Shown piece after piece: positions 5,702-11,806 of a stretch of 20,138 bases of DNA. The DNA lies in the IMG/VR virus record IMGVR_UViG_3300021957_000419, positions 1 through 20,138 of that record, one strand, 5' to 3'. The translations under genes and the position numbers were made by a program. A model generated the notes under the pieces. That model saw only the letters and a list, made by a program, of their open reading frames with translations, searched no databases and was not told where the DNA came from. This DNA comes from a virus. Each line of letters opens with the position of its first letter. Within the stretch, counting starts at the first letter, position 1.

Positions 5702-6052
5702 TTAAAAAGGTAGTCCCGAGTCATTATCACTAGTAATTGGTGCGCTCGTTGTTTCGAAACTATTTGCTGTTGCTTCTGCTTTCTCAATGCGCCACCCTAC
5801 CAAGCTGTTAAAGTACTTATCTTCTCCTTTGTCATTTGTCCACATTTTACCTCGTAGATTAATAGATACGGTTACTTTGTCTCCTACGTTGTGAGTGTCT
5901 AATAAATCAACTTTGTCTTGATGTAGTTCTAGCATTATATCTTGCGGATATTTGTCATCTTCTGTGGTTACAACTAATTCACGTTTTCTAAATCCGTTAC
6001 TCCCAAAAGTTTGAGTTTCTCCTTTTACTTTGATGTTTCCTGTTACTTGCAT
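5702..6052 (-). CDS. DUF3127-type SSB-like OB-fold protein
   Basis: 116 residues. MQVTGNIKVKGETQTFGSNGFRKRELVVTT followed by YPQDIMLELHQDKVDLLD and GDKVTVSINLRGK fits the DUF3127 family, an OB-fold group common in Bacteroidota. The C-terminus is a low-complexity linker ending DSGLPF. This imitates the DDDIPF-type tip with which bacterial SSB recruits partner proteins. The likely role is single-stranded DNA binding in phage replication beside ERF. The DNA-binding role is inferred from fold and tail. Confidence 0.85.
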   Translation of the reverse strand: MQVTGNIKVKGETQTFGSNGFRKRELVVTTEDDKYPQDIMLELHQDKVDLLDTHNVGDKVTVSINLRGKMWTNDKGEDKYFNSLVGWRIEKAEATANSFETTSAPITSDNDSGLPF

Positions 6053-6056
6053 TTGT

Positions 6057-6290
6057 TTACTTGTTTAAATTAATTCTTAAAAATGATTCTAAATTTTTAC
6101 ATTGTCTAGCTAACTCAAATAAATTCTGTTTAGTTGCTATGTATTCTTCTATTCCTCTACTTACTATATGTTCTGAGTACCCTGTTATCTTAGCTATATT
6201 CTTTAAACTGTTCTCGTTTTCCGTCAAAAGATAATAAGCACTTGTGTACATTCTTTTTTCAAAATCTTCCTTTGTTGGTTTCATAATCAT
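6057..6290 (-). CDS. Hypothetical HTH-like protein
   Basis: 77 residues. The segment LKNIAKITGYSEHIVSRGIEEYI (about 29-51) has a helix-turn-helix shape (AKITGYSEHIVSRGIEEY), so DNA binding is plausible. The family is not recognised. It overlaps the upstream gene by four bases (ATGA) and lies four bases before the SSB-like gene. Confidence 0.6.
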   Translation of the reverse strand: MIMKPTKEDFEKRMYTSAYYLLTENENSLKNIAKITGYSEHIVSRGIEEYIATKQNLFELARQCKNLESFLRINLNK

Positions 6291-6634
6291 TCGTTTAAAA
6301 CTTTATTTATTATACCCTCTACTCTTTTAGGGTTCTTCCTGTACGCAACTATCATGTTTTGAAGTATTGCCATTTCTGAAAAAGGTCTATCTATTATGTG
6401 TTTAATAAATTCTATTTGATTACTAACTATTTGGTCTAAAAATTCACTCTCAACACTATCAACTAAATCAAATTCTTTTTGCTCTGCTTTTATTAGCTCT
6501 TTGTTAAGATTGTTTAATTGGTATTTTAATTTTCCTTTATAGTAGTTAGTGTGTTTTATTTCCTCGTTAAAGTGATTCGCTACAAAGTTAGAAATAATAG
6601 AAGCGAGTATCTTACTTGTATTGCTGTTAACCAT
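6287..6634 (-). CDS. Hypothetical helical protein
   Basis: 115 residues, not recognised. Almost wholly helical by composition, with a charged coiled-coil-like middle (YKGKLKYQLNNLNKELIKAEQKEFDLVDSVESEF). No membrane segment. Overlaps the neighbouring genes at both ends by 4-8 bases, so it belongs to the early operon led by 6627-6944. Confidence 0.6.
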   Translation of the reverse strand: MVNSNTSKILASIISNFVANHFNEEIKHTNYYKGKLKYQLNNLNKELIKAEQKEFDLVDSVESEFLDQIVSNQIEFIKHIIDRPFSEMAILQNMIVAYRKNPKRVEGIINKVLNE

Positions 6635-6944
6635 TATAAATCAATTTAAACCGTCCTAAGTAATCAACCACATCAAAGTAACACTTATCTTCAATCTTTA
6701 AATTAAAGCAGTTTACCATACGTCTATATAAATCTCTTGAACTAATATAGCGTGTTGTTGGACTTGCGCAAACTTTAAAGCTGCTTTCATCGGGGTCGTT
6801 GTCTTTGCGTATGATTACTCTTTTTTCTTTGTAGTTAAAAGTAAGCATTAAGAAGTCGTTTTTGTTAATTCCTATTTTTTCAGCTGCTTGTTTGTTGATG
6901 TAAAACATGCACCCTCCACTCATTGTGATTCTCGGTTTTGTCAT
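6627..6944 (-). CDS. Hypothetical protein, first gene of an early operon
   Basis: 105 residues from ATG 6944. The frame is open to an ATG at 6968, but that codon lies inside the -7 element (6966-6973). A transcript from this promoter cannot include it, so MTKPRITMSGGCMF is the better start. The N-terminal half (MFYINKQAAEKIGINKNDFLMLTFNYKEKRVIIRKD) reads like a small swapped-hairpin (AbrB-like) domain, which is only a guess. The rest has no recognised motif. Confidence 0.6.
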   Translation of the reverse strand: MTKPRITMSGGCMFYINKQAAEKIGINKNDFLMLTFNYKEKRVIIRKDNDPDESSFKVCASPTTRYISSRDLYRRMVNCFNLKIEDKCYFDVVDYLGRFKLIYNG

Positions 6945-6965
6945 AATTTTGTTTTTTAGTTTATA

Positions 6966-7002
6966 CAAATATAGTTTTTATATCGTTTAGAATCATTCTA
7001 AA
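6966..7002 (-). promoter_or_regulatory. Early promoter with perfect 17-bp palindrome
   Basis: -7 TATATTTG (6966-6973), the exact consensus. The perfect palindrome TTTAGAATCATTCTAAA (6986-7002) is centred 21 bases upstream on the -33 position, where no TTG is present. It is identical to the copy at 5470-5486. Confidence 0.75.
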
Positions 7003-7116
7003 TTACTTAATTGATTTAGTAGATTATATAGTACCGTGTAAATTGGTAAATAAGGGCATCTTCTATCATGTTTATTTGTTTTTTGCCGTGGTAAAGGTTT
7101 GCTTATAACTAGTTAG

Positions 7117-7311
7117 CTACAATAAGTTAACTTCTCGTTTCACCATATTCAAGTACATTATTGGTTCTCTAAAACCTTGCTTACTCGCAAAATCTATCAT
7201 TTCATTAATACAAATTAATGCACATTGTTTAGCTTCTTGTTTATAATAGTCTGGACTTAACTCTAACGTAAATTTTTGAATTAATTCCCTTGCTTTTTCT
7301 TTTGGTGTCAT
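7117..7311 (-). CDS. Small protein, paralogue of 9632-9838
   Basis: 64 residues. It aligns with the 68-residue product of 9632-9838 along its length: MTPKEKARELIQKF versus MTPKEKAKELMQKA, a central CALICINEMIDFA versus IALLCVKEILDLG, and C-termini MVKREVNLL versus KVKIELNKL. Likely all helical. I recall similar MTPKEKA small proteins as scattered Bacteroidota phage accessory genes of unknown function. The stop codon lies inside the left cassette box (7112-7120). Confidence 0.65.
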   Translation of the reverse strand: MTPKEKARELIQKFTLELSPDYYKQEAKQCALICINEMIDFASKQGFREPIMYLNMVKREVNLL

Positions 7312-7341
7312 ATTTTAAATTTTAGTTTATTAATACGCTTA

Positions 7342-7405
7342 CAGTAGCTTACAGTAGCTAACAACGTATAAAAAACATTAAAACGATTTTTTATATGCAT
7401 CCGTT
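7342..7405. repeat. attC-like hairpin with duplicated box
   Basis: GTAGCTAAC (7354-7362) pairs perfectly with GTTAGCTAC at 7112-7120. Then come AACAAC, arm GTATAAAAAA (7366-7375), a short loop, arm TTTTTTATAT (7387-7396), and CATCCG|TT (7399-7405). Just upstream, ACAGTAGCT occurs twice in tandem (7341-7349 and 7351-7359), a partial duplication of the box. Confidence 0.65.
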
Positions 7406-7427
7406 ACCAGCAAATAAAAAGGGCGAC

Positions 7428-7625
7428 TTACTCGGGCGGCGCACTGTTGCGCTCAATACTTGCTTTTACTATTCTATACTCGCTTGTTTCGTGTTCCTTT
7501 AGTTTTTTTCTGCTAAAAGTTGTATAAAGGTTATCAATCGGTATTTTAAGAGCGTTAGACAAGCTTTTAACGCTTCCGAATACTCTAACATTATTTGTGT
7601 TTTTATTTATGTGTACGTATGCCAT
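7428..7625 (-). CDS. Hypothetical DNA-binding-like small protein
   Basis: 65 residues. MAYVHINKNTNNVRVFGSV is followed by KSLSNALKIPIDNLYTTFSRKKLKEHETSEYRI. The pattern V.VFGSVKSLSNAL.I..DNLY..FSRKK looks like the small helix-turn-helix/NUMOD-like modules found in Bacteroidota phage accessory genes. DNA binding is an inference. It is the last of three genes in one cassette and abuts the left repeat arm. Confidence 0.5.
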   Translation of the reverse strand: MAYVHINKNTNNVRVFGSVKSLSNALKIPIDNLYTTFSRKKLKEHETSEYRIVKASIERNSAPPE

Positions 7626-7880
7626 TTAACTAAAATTAGGATTTCTTATACTTCCTTTTTGATTTCCAATCACATCACCTTTATCATTATAAATCAAACG
7701 CCATTGTATTGTTCCATCTTTTCTATATTTTGTAGCGTGGTTTATCCTTATAAAAGTGTTTCCATTTGTTCCAATTCTTCTGTCAAACAAATGTTCCTCT
7801 TTTTTATCTAAAAATCGTTTAGTGCATTCATACATTAAACTTCCGTCTTTTCTATATTCTTTTACTTCTTGTACGTTCAT
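7626..7880 (-). CDS. Hypothetical protein with two YRKDG repeats
   Basis: 84 residues. Two related segments (EYRKDGSLMYE near 8-18 and KYRKDGTIQWRLIYNDKGDVIGN near 51-73) resemble MORN-type beta-hairpin repeats. No catalytic motif and no signal peptide are seen. It ends immediately before the start of 7428-7625, so the two are coupled. Confidence 0.5.
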   Translation of the reverse strand: MNVQEVKEYRKDGSLMYECTKRFLDKKEEHLFDRRIGTNGNTFIRINHATKYRKDGTIQWRLIYNDKGDVIGNQKGSIRNPNFS

Positions 7881-7892
7881 CTTATTGGGTTT

Positions 7893-7919
7893 AAAAGACC
7901 TTAACTAATAAGGTCTTTT
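7893..7919. terminator. 11-bp stem hairpin with T-tracts, possibly bidirectional
   Basis: AAAAGACCTTA (7893-7903), loop ACTAA, TAAGGTCTTTT (7909-7919), with seven T on the plus strand and four on the minus strand. It covers the stop codon of 7901-8113 and precedes the ATG of 7880 by 12 bases. On the minus strand it could attenuate read-through into the next two genes. Confidence 0.65.
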
Positions 7920-8113
7920 TTTATTGATTTACATATTCTGCAAGTGTATTCTTTTTCAGCTTTTACTTTTATCTTGTCTTGTGCTTCTTTAATTTTTTCA
8001 GGAGTGTTCTCGTAAACAAATTCTTTTAAGTTTCTTTTTGAGCTACATCCACAAGTTTCGCAATAAACTGTTACTTTGCTTTTTAATTGTCCTATTGGTC
8101 TTTGAGTTGTCAT
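7901..8113 (-). CDS. Zinc-ribbon-like small protein
   Basis: 70 residues from ATG 8113 (MTTQRPIGQLKSKVTVYCETCG). Two CxxC knuckles, CETC (about 18-21) and CRIC (about 61-64), enclose a helical middle, a typical one-zinc ribbon. The frame is open further upstream, but a complete promoter (-7 at 8142-8149) lies inside that extension, so the start at 8113 is chosen. Probably nucleic-acid or protein binding. Partner unknown. Confidence 0.65.
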   Translation of the reverse strand: MTTQRPIGQLKSKVTVYCETCGCSSKRNLKEFVYENTPEKIKEAQDKIKVKAEKEYTCRICKSIKKDLIS

Positions 8114-8141
8114 ATTTTCTAGTTGTTTAATTATTACACTA

Positions 8142-8173
8142 CAAATATAAGTAACATATATGTAACTACCAAA
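8142..8173 (-). promoter_or_regulatory. Consensus Bacteroidota promoter inside a cassette
   Basis: TATATTTG (8142-8149), spacer of 20, TTTG (8170-8173), all on the minus strand. The spacer contains the 10-bp palindrome ACATATATGT (8155-8164), a possible operator. This unit brings its own promoter rather than relying on the array's. Confidence 0.75.
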
Positions 8174-8229
8174 TAAAAATACAAAATAATTTAAAATAAT
8201 TGTAAATATTTGCCTTTCTACGGCAGGCA

Positions 8230-8336
8230 CGCCCTTTTTATCAGCAGGTAACAACGTATATAAAAAAGCGGGGTTGTTGTGCCTTGTCAATAGCAAGTTA
8301 ATCAATCGAGTTGTACACCTCAAATCAAAAACCGTT
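8230..8336. repeat. attC-like site
   Basis: The arm at 8230-8252 matches the reverse complement of 7403-7425 at 20 of 23 positions. It continues AACAACGTATAT and ends AACCG|TT at 8334|8335. Inner-arm pairing is weak here, unlike in its neighbours. Confidence 0.55.
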
Positions 8337-8382
8337 AGCCAATTTCCCCACCATTTCATATACAAGACCTTTATGCTTAATA

Positions 8383-9534
8383 CTAAAATAGCGTTAAACT
8401 TTTAGCTTCTCTCATTTCTTTAATAGGCTTTAATAGTTCTTCATAACCACTTATTCCCTCACCTATGTATTCGTGGCAGTAAGATGCTCTTTCTAGTCTA
8501 TTTCTTGCTTTCTTATCTGTATCTTCTTTTAATTTCCTAACCTTACCATTTTGAGCTGTTGGTCTAAATTTATCACTTTTATTTCTATATTCGCCTAATG
8601 CTGGGTTTACTGTTTTAGTATATACTTTACCACCTATTCCTACAAACATAGAAGCGCAAAACTCACTTATTTTAGTACCTAAACCCATTCCTTGAAAATC
8701 TGGTAAAACAACAGTTCTACTTAAAGCAAAACCATTAGGGCAACCTTTTCTAGGTTGGTTTATTACTGCACATATTCCAATAGGTTTATTGTTCCATTCA
8801 AATAAAAAGAATTTACAGCTTTTATTAACTGCCTCTGTTAAATAATGATGCTTTTTAAAGATGTTCCAAGTATCAGATTCGACTCTACTAACTTGTAATT
8901 CGATTTGTGGCTTTCCTTGCCGAAGCCATTCGCCTCTCTCAAGTGCGCCCCCATTTTTTTGTGGTGAACAAGTCCAATCTGGCATTAGCCATTCCATTAT
9001 ATCAAAATGACAACTTGCTAAAATTATACGTTTATTCGTTCTTCTAATGTATTTTTGTAAAGCAAAACTCATTGCTTTTGCCACATCTCTATCTACTACA
9101 CTTGTGTATTCGTCAACTAAAACAACTTCATTATCTTTTGCTTTACCAACTTTATATGCTAAAGACGCTCTGTATTGTTCGCCATTACTTAATAAATGAA
9201 AAGGTCTTAACCAAGTAGGTACACTGCTCAAACCCATACTTGTTAGTAATAACGTTGCGTCTTTAGGTTCTAACCAATCAAAATTACTTATTAAAGGCTT
9301 TTCGTAATCAAAATTACTTTCAGATAATTTACCCATTCTTTTTAATATAGTTGTTTTTCCGCTTCCGCTACTGCCATAGATAACACCTATATTCCAATCA
9401 AAGTTTTTTGCATCACTTAAATTAAATGACACCTCTACTTCTGTTTCTTCTTTGTTTTGTATATCAAATGCTTCATACACGTAATTAGTGTATTCATCAT
9501 TTTTAATACTACTTTTTAATTTTATTGTTCCCAT
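8383..9534 (-). CDS. ABC-type ATPase fused to Mom-like GNAT domain
   Basis: 383 residues in two domains. Residues ~1-200 form an ABC-class ATPase: Walker A GSSGSGKTT (54-62), signature LLSNGEQYR (114-122), Walker B VVLVDE (137-142), D-loop SVVD and switch His in ASCHFD (176). There are no membrane segments, so it is not a transporter. Residues ~210-340 form a GNAT acyltransferase domain: KKHHYLTEAVNKSCKFFLFEWNNKPIG, then SRTVVLPDFQGMGLGTKIS, the acyl-CoA-binding loop. The HHYL...F...NNKPIG segment recalls the NHYS... segment of phage Mu Mom, a GNAT-fold enzyme that modifies DNA adenine and blocks restriction. DNA modification is therefore a plausible role (inference). The gene fills one cassette-like unit (8334-9617). 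Confidence 0.8.
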   Translation of the reverse strand: MGTIKLKSSIKNDEYTNYVYEAFDIQNKEETEVEVSFNLSDAKNFDWNIGVIYGSSGSGKTTILKRMGKLSESNFDYEKPLISNFDWLEPKDATLLLTSMGLSSVPTWLRPFHLLSNGEQYRASLAYKVGKAKDNEVVLVDEYTSVVDRDVAKAMSFALQKYIRRTNKRIILASCHFDIMEWLMPDWTCSPQKNGGALERGEWLRQGKPQIELQVSRVESDTWNIFKKHHYLTEAVNKSCKFFLFEWNNKPIGICAVINQPRKGCPNGFALSRTVVLPDFQGMGLGTKISEFCASMFVGIGGKVYTKTVNPALGEYRNKSDKFRPTAQNGKVRKLKEDTDKKARNRLERASYCHEYIGEGISGYEELLKPIKEMREAKSLTLF

Positions 9535-9569
9535 TCTTTTTTGTTTTTAGTTTATTAACTCGTACTAAT

Positions 9570-9622
9570 GCTAACAATGTATATAAGCCATAGAAAAAAC
9601 GGCTCATATACTAACCGTTAGC
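9570..9622. repeat. attC-like hairpin, compact
   Basis: GCTAAC (9570-9575), AAT, GTATATAAGCC (9579-9589), an 11-base loop, GGCTCATATAC (9601-9611; 10 of 11 paired), TAACC, GTTAGC (9617-9622). The outer boxes pair with each other as well as with the neighbouring unit ends. Unequal spacers (3 versus 5) leave unpaired bases on one strand, as in attC sites. Confidence 0.65.
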
Positions 9623-9631
9623 AACAATAAG

Positions 9632-9838
9632 CTAAAGTTTGTTTAACTCTATTTTTACTTTACTAAAGTAGTCGTATATTCTAAAACTTGATGGCTCATT
9701 TGCAACATATCCTAAATCTAATATCTCTTTTACACAAAGCAAAGCAATAACCTTACATTGGCTTTGTGGTGTTTTATTAAATTTATCTAAATCATAAGCT
9801 TTTTGCATTAACTCTTTTGCTTTTTCTTTTGGTGTCAT
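9632..9838 (-). CDS. Small protein, paralogue of 7117-7311
   Basis: 68 residues, related along its length to the 7117-7311 product (shared MTPKEKA.EL.QK start, central cysteine-containing helix and lysine-rich end). Function unknown. The flanking DNA is also related: a 20-base stretch ending in GCTAACAACGTATAAAA upstream of both starts is nearly the same. The two cassettes therefore share an ancestor or arose by duplication. Confidence 0.65.
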   Translation of the reverse strand: MTPKEKAKELMQKAYDLDKFNKTPQSQCKVIALLCVKEILDLGYVANEPSSFRIYDYFSKVKIELNKL

Positions 9839-9873
9839 ATTTGAAATTTTATACCTTTTAATCGCTTACAGTA

Positions 9874-10000
9874 GCTAACAACGTATAAAATTCATTGCTA
9901 CATTGTGCTTAATTCAAAGGTTATTAATATTTATTTAATTCTGTTTTTAATCGTTAATTCTATGCTTTCTATACGCAACGAAATCTTATACAATTCCGTT
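9874..10000. repeat. attC-like site with long loop
   Basis: GCTAAC (9874-9879) pairs with GTTAGC at 9617-9622. Then come AACAAC, arm GTATAA (9883-9888), a ~97-base loop, arm TTATAC (9986-9991), and AATTCCG|TT at 9998|9999. Confidence 0.55.
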
Positions 10001-10017
10001 GTATGTAATTAAAAAAG

Positions 10018-10291
10018 ACATACGACACAGAATATAAAAAATAAAATTATTCAAGTTCTTCGTAGTTTAAAGTGTATTCTATTTTTTCAACGTCTGCAAG
10101 TGTTTTCCCAGCCAACCTCACTTCTTTTTGAATATGAAATGAAACCCATTCAAATTCATTTTTTATTGTGTTTTTTTTAATACTTGAAGAACTACCACTA
10201 CTATCAAAAGAACTCCCATCCTTAAAAAACACCTTATATAAATTATTCGTTTTGTAATCCATAATTTTACATTTTCATATCACCATCCGTT
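10018..10291. repeat. attC-like site split by the gene at 10047-10262
   Basis: ACATACGAC (10018-10026) pairs with GTTGTATGT (9998-10006) at 8 of 9. TAAAATTAT (10042-10050) pairs perfectly with ATAATTTTA (10261-10269). These arms touch the stop and start codons of the enclosed gene. The site ends CCATCCG|TT at 10289|10290. Same layout as 181-568. Confidence 0.45.
10047..10262 (-). CDS. Hypothetical small protein inside a hairpin loop
   Basis: 71 residues. A conspicuous DGSSFDSSGSSSSIKKNTIKN segment is followed by EWVSFHIQKEVRLAGKTLADVEKIEYTLNYEEL, which looks like a small alpha/beta domain. Not recognised. Its stop and start codons lie within the two arms of a 9-bp inverted repeat. It is the first gene after the promoter-operator at 10293-10329. 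Confidence 0.55.
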   Translation of the reverse strand: MDYKTNNLYKVFFKDGSSFDSSGSSSSIKKNTIKNEFEWVSFHIQKEVRLAGKTLADVEKIEYTLNYEELE

Positions 10292-10292
10292 G

Positions 10293-10329
10293 TAAAGTTA
10301 CACTAATAAACCTTTAGAACCATTCTAAA
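10293..10329 (-). promoter_or_regulatory. Promoter with 17-bp operator-like palindrome
   Basis: -7-like TAACTTTA (10293-10300) with TTTAGAACCATTCTAAA (10313-10329; one mismatch) centred 21 bases upstream. It immediately follows the stop codon of 10330-10524 and would transcribe array 2. Confidence 0.6.
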
Positions 10330-10524
10330 TTACAGTTTACTAGCTAGATACAGATATGTTTTAGCAACAGCTTCATTAACTTCTTCTTTTTGTAGCTGTT
10401 TTTTATACGTTTTAGGCTCTTTATTTTTCTGTTTGGTAGCAATATACCACTTACCTAACTTAAACACAGGAAACACCGTTACGCCGTGCTTAAAACACAC
10501 GCTCATTGCTTTGTTTATATTCAT
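10330..10524 (-). CDS. Hypothetical small basic protein
   Basis: 64 residues, basic. MNINKAMSVCFKHGVTVFPVFKLGKWYIATKQ looks like a short beta-rich domain, followed by a lysine-rich helix (TYKKQLQKEEVNEAVAKTYLYLASKL). It is a type of small gene common beside replication genes in Bacteroidota phages. No function is known to me. It begins two bases after the ATPase gene ends. Confidence 0.6.
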   Translation of the reverse strand: MNINKAMSVCFKHGVTVFPVFKLGKWYIATKQKNKEPKTYKKQLQKEEVNEAVAKTYLYLASKL

Positions 10525-10526
10525 AG

Positions 10527-11363
10527 TTAGTATTCTTTTTCTATAATCATAGGTAATCCGTTTTCGTTTACTGTAAAGCTAAAGTCATCTATGCTAAACG
10601 ACCTAGTATAAGGAAATGTAACGTTTGTTATATTCTTGTCGGACTCGTCAACCATTAAATTACACACGGTCTCTGACTTCTTTAATATAGCAGACCCTAG
10701 ATGCCCAGTAGGTTTTGCACTCCCGTAGTTAGCGTGTAGTATTCCTGTCAAGTGGCAATTACTTATATCTGTCCACTTCAACAAAGACTGAACTAATTTA
10801 TTACAACCATCTAGGTCGTTTACATCTTTTACTAAATCAGCAAACCCATCGATATTAACCATACCTATATTGTCTCTATAGTCGCTCTCTAATATGCACC
10901 ACTCTATAAATTGCAATCTTTCTTTATAATCGTATTTTCTAAGATAAAACGGCTGATACATTTCGTAATTACCTCCTGATATCTCTATAACTCTCCTAAA
11001 AGCTCTTTGACTATGCCACCTACCTTGTTCTGTGTCAAAATCTAACACAAACATATCTTTATTCCTGTGGGTTACGAAATCAGGAGCTAAGTTTACTGAG
11101 TTTCCACCAATAAAAGAACCCAATATCAAAGACTTTATAAATGTTTTCTTTGATTTTGAAGCACCTACAACACAGCTAAAATTACCAAAAGTACCAAAGG
11201 GGATAGGGTATGTGTTTTTGCCTAGTGTTTGCTCCCCTATAGCCAATGCTGTTGGTGGGTATTCTAACTCTTCTCCTACATCAATAAAAGAATCTTTTTT
11301 TATTTTATTAAAATCTATAGGTATTGTTGTTTCTTCTAGTGCTTTGGTGTTTATTTTTTCCAT
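10527..11363 (-). CDS. RecA-fold replication ATPase (RepA/DnaB-like)
   Basis: 278 residues. Walker A is an atypical GASKSKKT (67-74) preceded by FSCVVG, and Walker B is MFVLDFDTEQ (104-113). These are followed by IGMVNIDGFADLV and a CHLTGILHANYG segment with the usual polar sensor position. This is the layout of RecA-fold ATPases of the RepA/AAA_25 type that act as hexameric replicative helicases or loaders in plasmids and phages. It lies next to the replication-initiation-like gene 11803-12471, which supports a helicase role. Strict helicase activity is not proven by the motifs. It overlaps the upstream gene by 13 bases. Confidence 0.8.
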   Translation of the reverse strand: MEKINTKALEETTIPIDFNKIKKDSFIDVGEELEYPPTALAIGEQTLGKNTYPIPFGTFGNFSCVVGASKSKKTFIKSLILGSFIGGNSVNLAPDFVTHRNKDMFVLDFDTEQGRWHSQRAFRRVIEISGGNYEMYQPFYLRKYDYKERLQFIEWCILESDYRDNIGMVNIDGFADLVKDVNDLDGCNKLVQSLLKWTDISNCHLTGILHANYGSAKPTGHLGSAILKKSETVCNLMVDESDKNITNVTFPYTRSFSIDDFSFTVNENGLPMIIEKEY

Positions 11364-11806
11364 GCTAAGTGTTGCTTAAACTCGTTTAATAATTTAGTTA
11401 ATAAAGTGTCGTAGTCTTTATATTCTCCGTTCCAATCATAGATTGTGTTATCGTCTATCATTTTTAAGTTTTCATTAGTCTTTAACATAGAAATTATTTC
11501 TTCTTTCTTATGTTGGCTATCATTGCTTAAATCTTTATCCATACAATCAACCATATAGTGTAGTGGTATCTTTTTACCTTCTCCAACTCCATGTGATAAA
11601 AACCATTCATAAATCAAACTGTATATTAAAACATTAACAGCATCTGTTTTATATCTGTTAGACATCATTTTCTCAAAATCATTAACCGTATCTATCAGAG
11701 TGTTTATTCTATTCGCTGATTTAACTTTGTTTTTAGAAAACTTTAGTTCGTAGGTTAATTCTTCTATTACTTTTTTTTGGCTATCTATAGTTTTGAACGG
11801 CTTCAT
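11351..11806 (-). CDS. Hypothetical protein between replication genes
   Basis: 151 residues, not recognised. An N-terminal coiled-coil-like segment (QKKVIEELTYELKFSKNKVKSANRI) precedes a mixed domain with VNVLIYSLIYEWFLSHGVGEGKKIPLHY and an acidic C-terminus. It overlaps the initiator-like gene by four bases and the ATPase by 13. A helicase-loader role by position is only a guess. Confidence 0.6.
   Translation of the reverse strand: MKPFKTIDSQKKVIEELTYELKFSKNKVKSANRINTLIDTVNDFEKMMSNRYKTDAVNVLIYSLIYEWFLSHGVGEGKKIPLHYMVDCMDKDLSNDSQHKKEEIISMLKTNENLKMIDDNTIYDWNGEYKDYDTLLTKLLNEFKQHLAWKK

Larger units (their letters stand above)
7112..10291. mobile_element. attC-like gene cassette array 2
   Basis: Five consecutive units by the same logic as array 1, with junctions at 7112, 7403, 8334, 9617, 9998 and 10289. 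Matching ends are GTTAGCTAC/GTAGCTAAC (7112-7120 / 7354-7362), a 23-bp pair at 7403-7425 / 8230-8252 (20 of 23), GTTAGC/GCTAAC for the next two units, and GTTGTATGT/ACATACGAC (8 of 9) for the last. Hairpins share AACAA, GTATA-like arms and CCG|TT. The array sits between the core early operon and the replication operon. Whether an integron integrase or another enzyme moves these units cannot be told from the window. Confidence 0.6.

Noticed and set aside
6077-6093. Further copy of the 17-bp palindrome
   Set aside because: Only the right arm ATTCTAAA is intact, the left arm differs, and it lies within coding sequence. Treated as chance.
6945-6968. Start codon at 6968 for the 6627-6944 gene
   Set aside because: It lies inside the -7 element TATATTTG (6966-6973), so it cannot be in the transcript from this promoter.
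8114-8365. Extension of the zinc-ribbon ORF upstream to ATG 8365
   Set aside because: The extra 84 codons cross a consensus promoter (8142-8173), the attC-like site and the unit junction at 8334, and their translation looks random. ATG 8113 is the real start.
11032-11379. 115-residue plus-strand ORF
   Set aside because: It is antisense to the RecA-fold ATPase, whose motifs are clear. Composition is that of a shadow frame.
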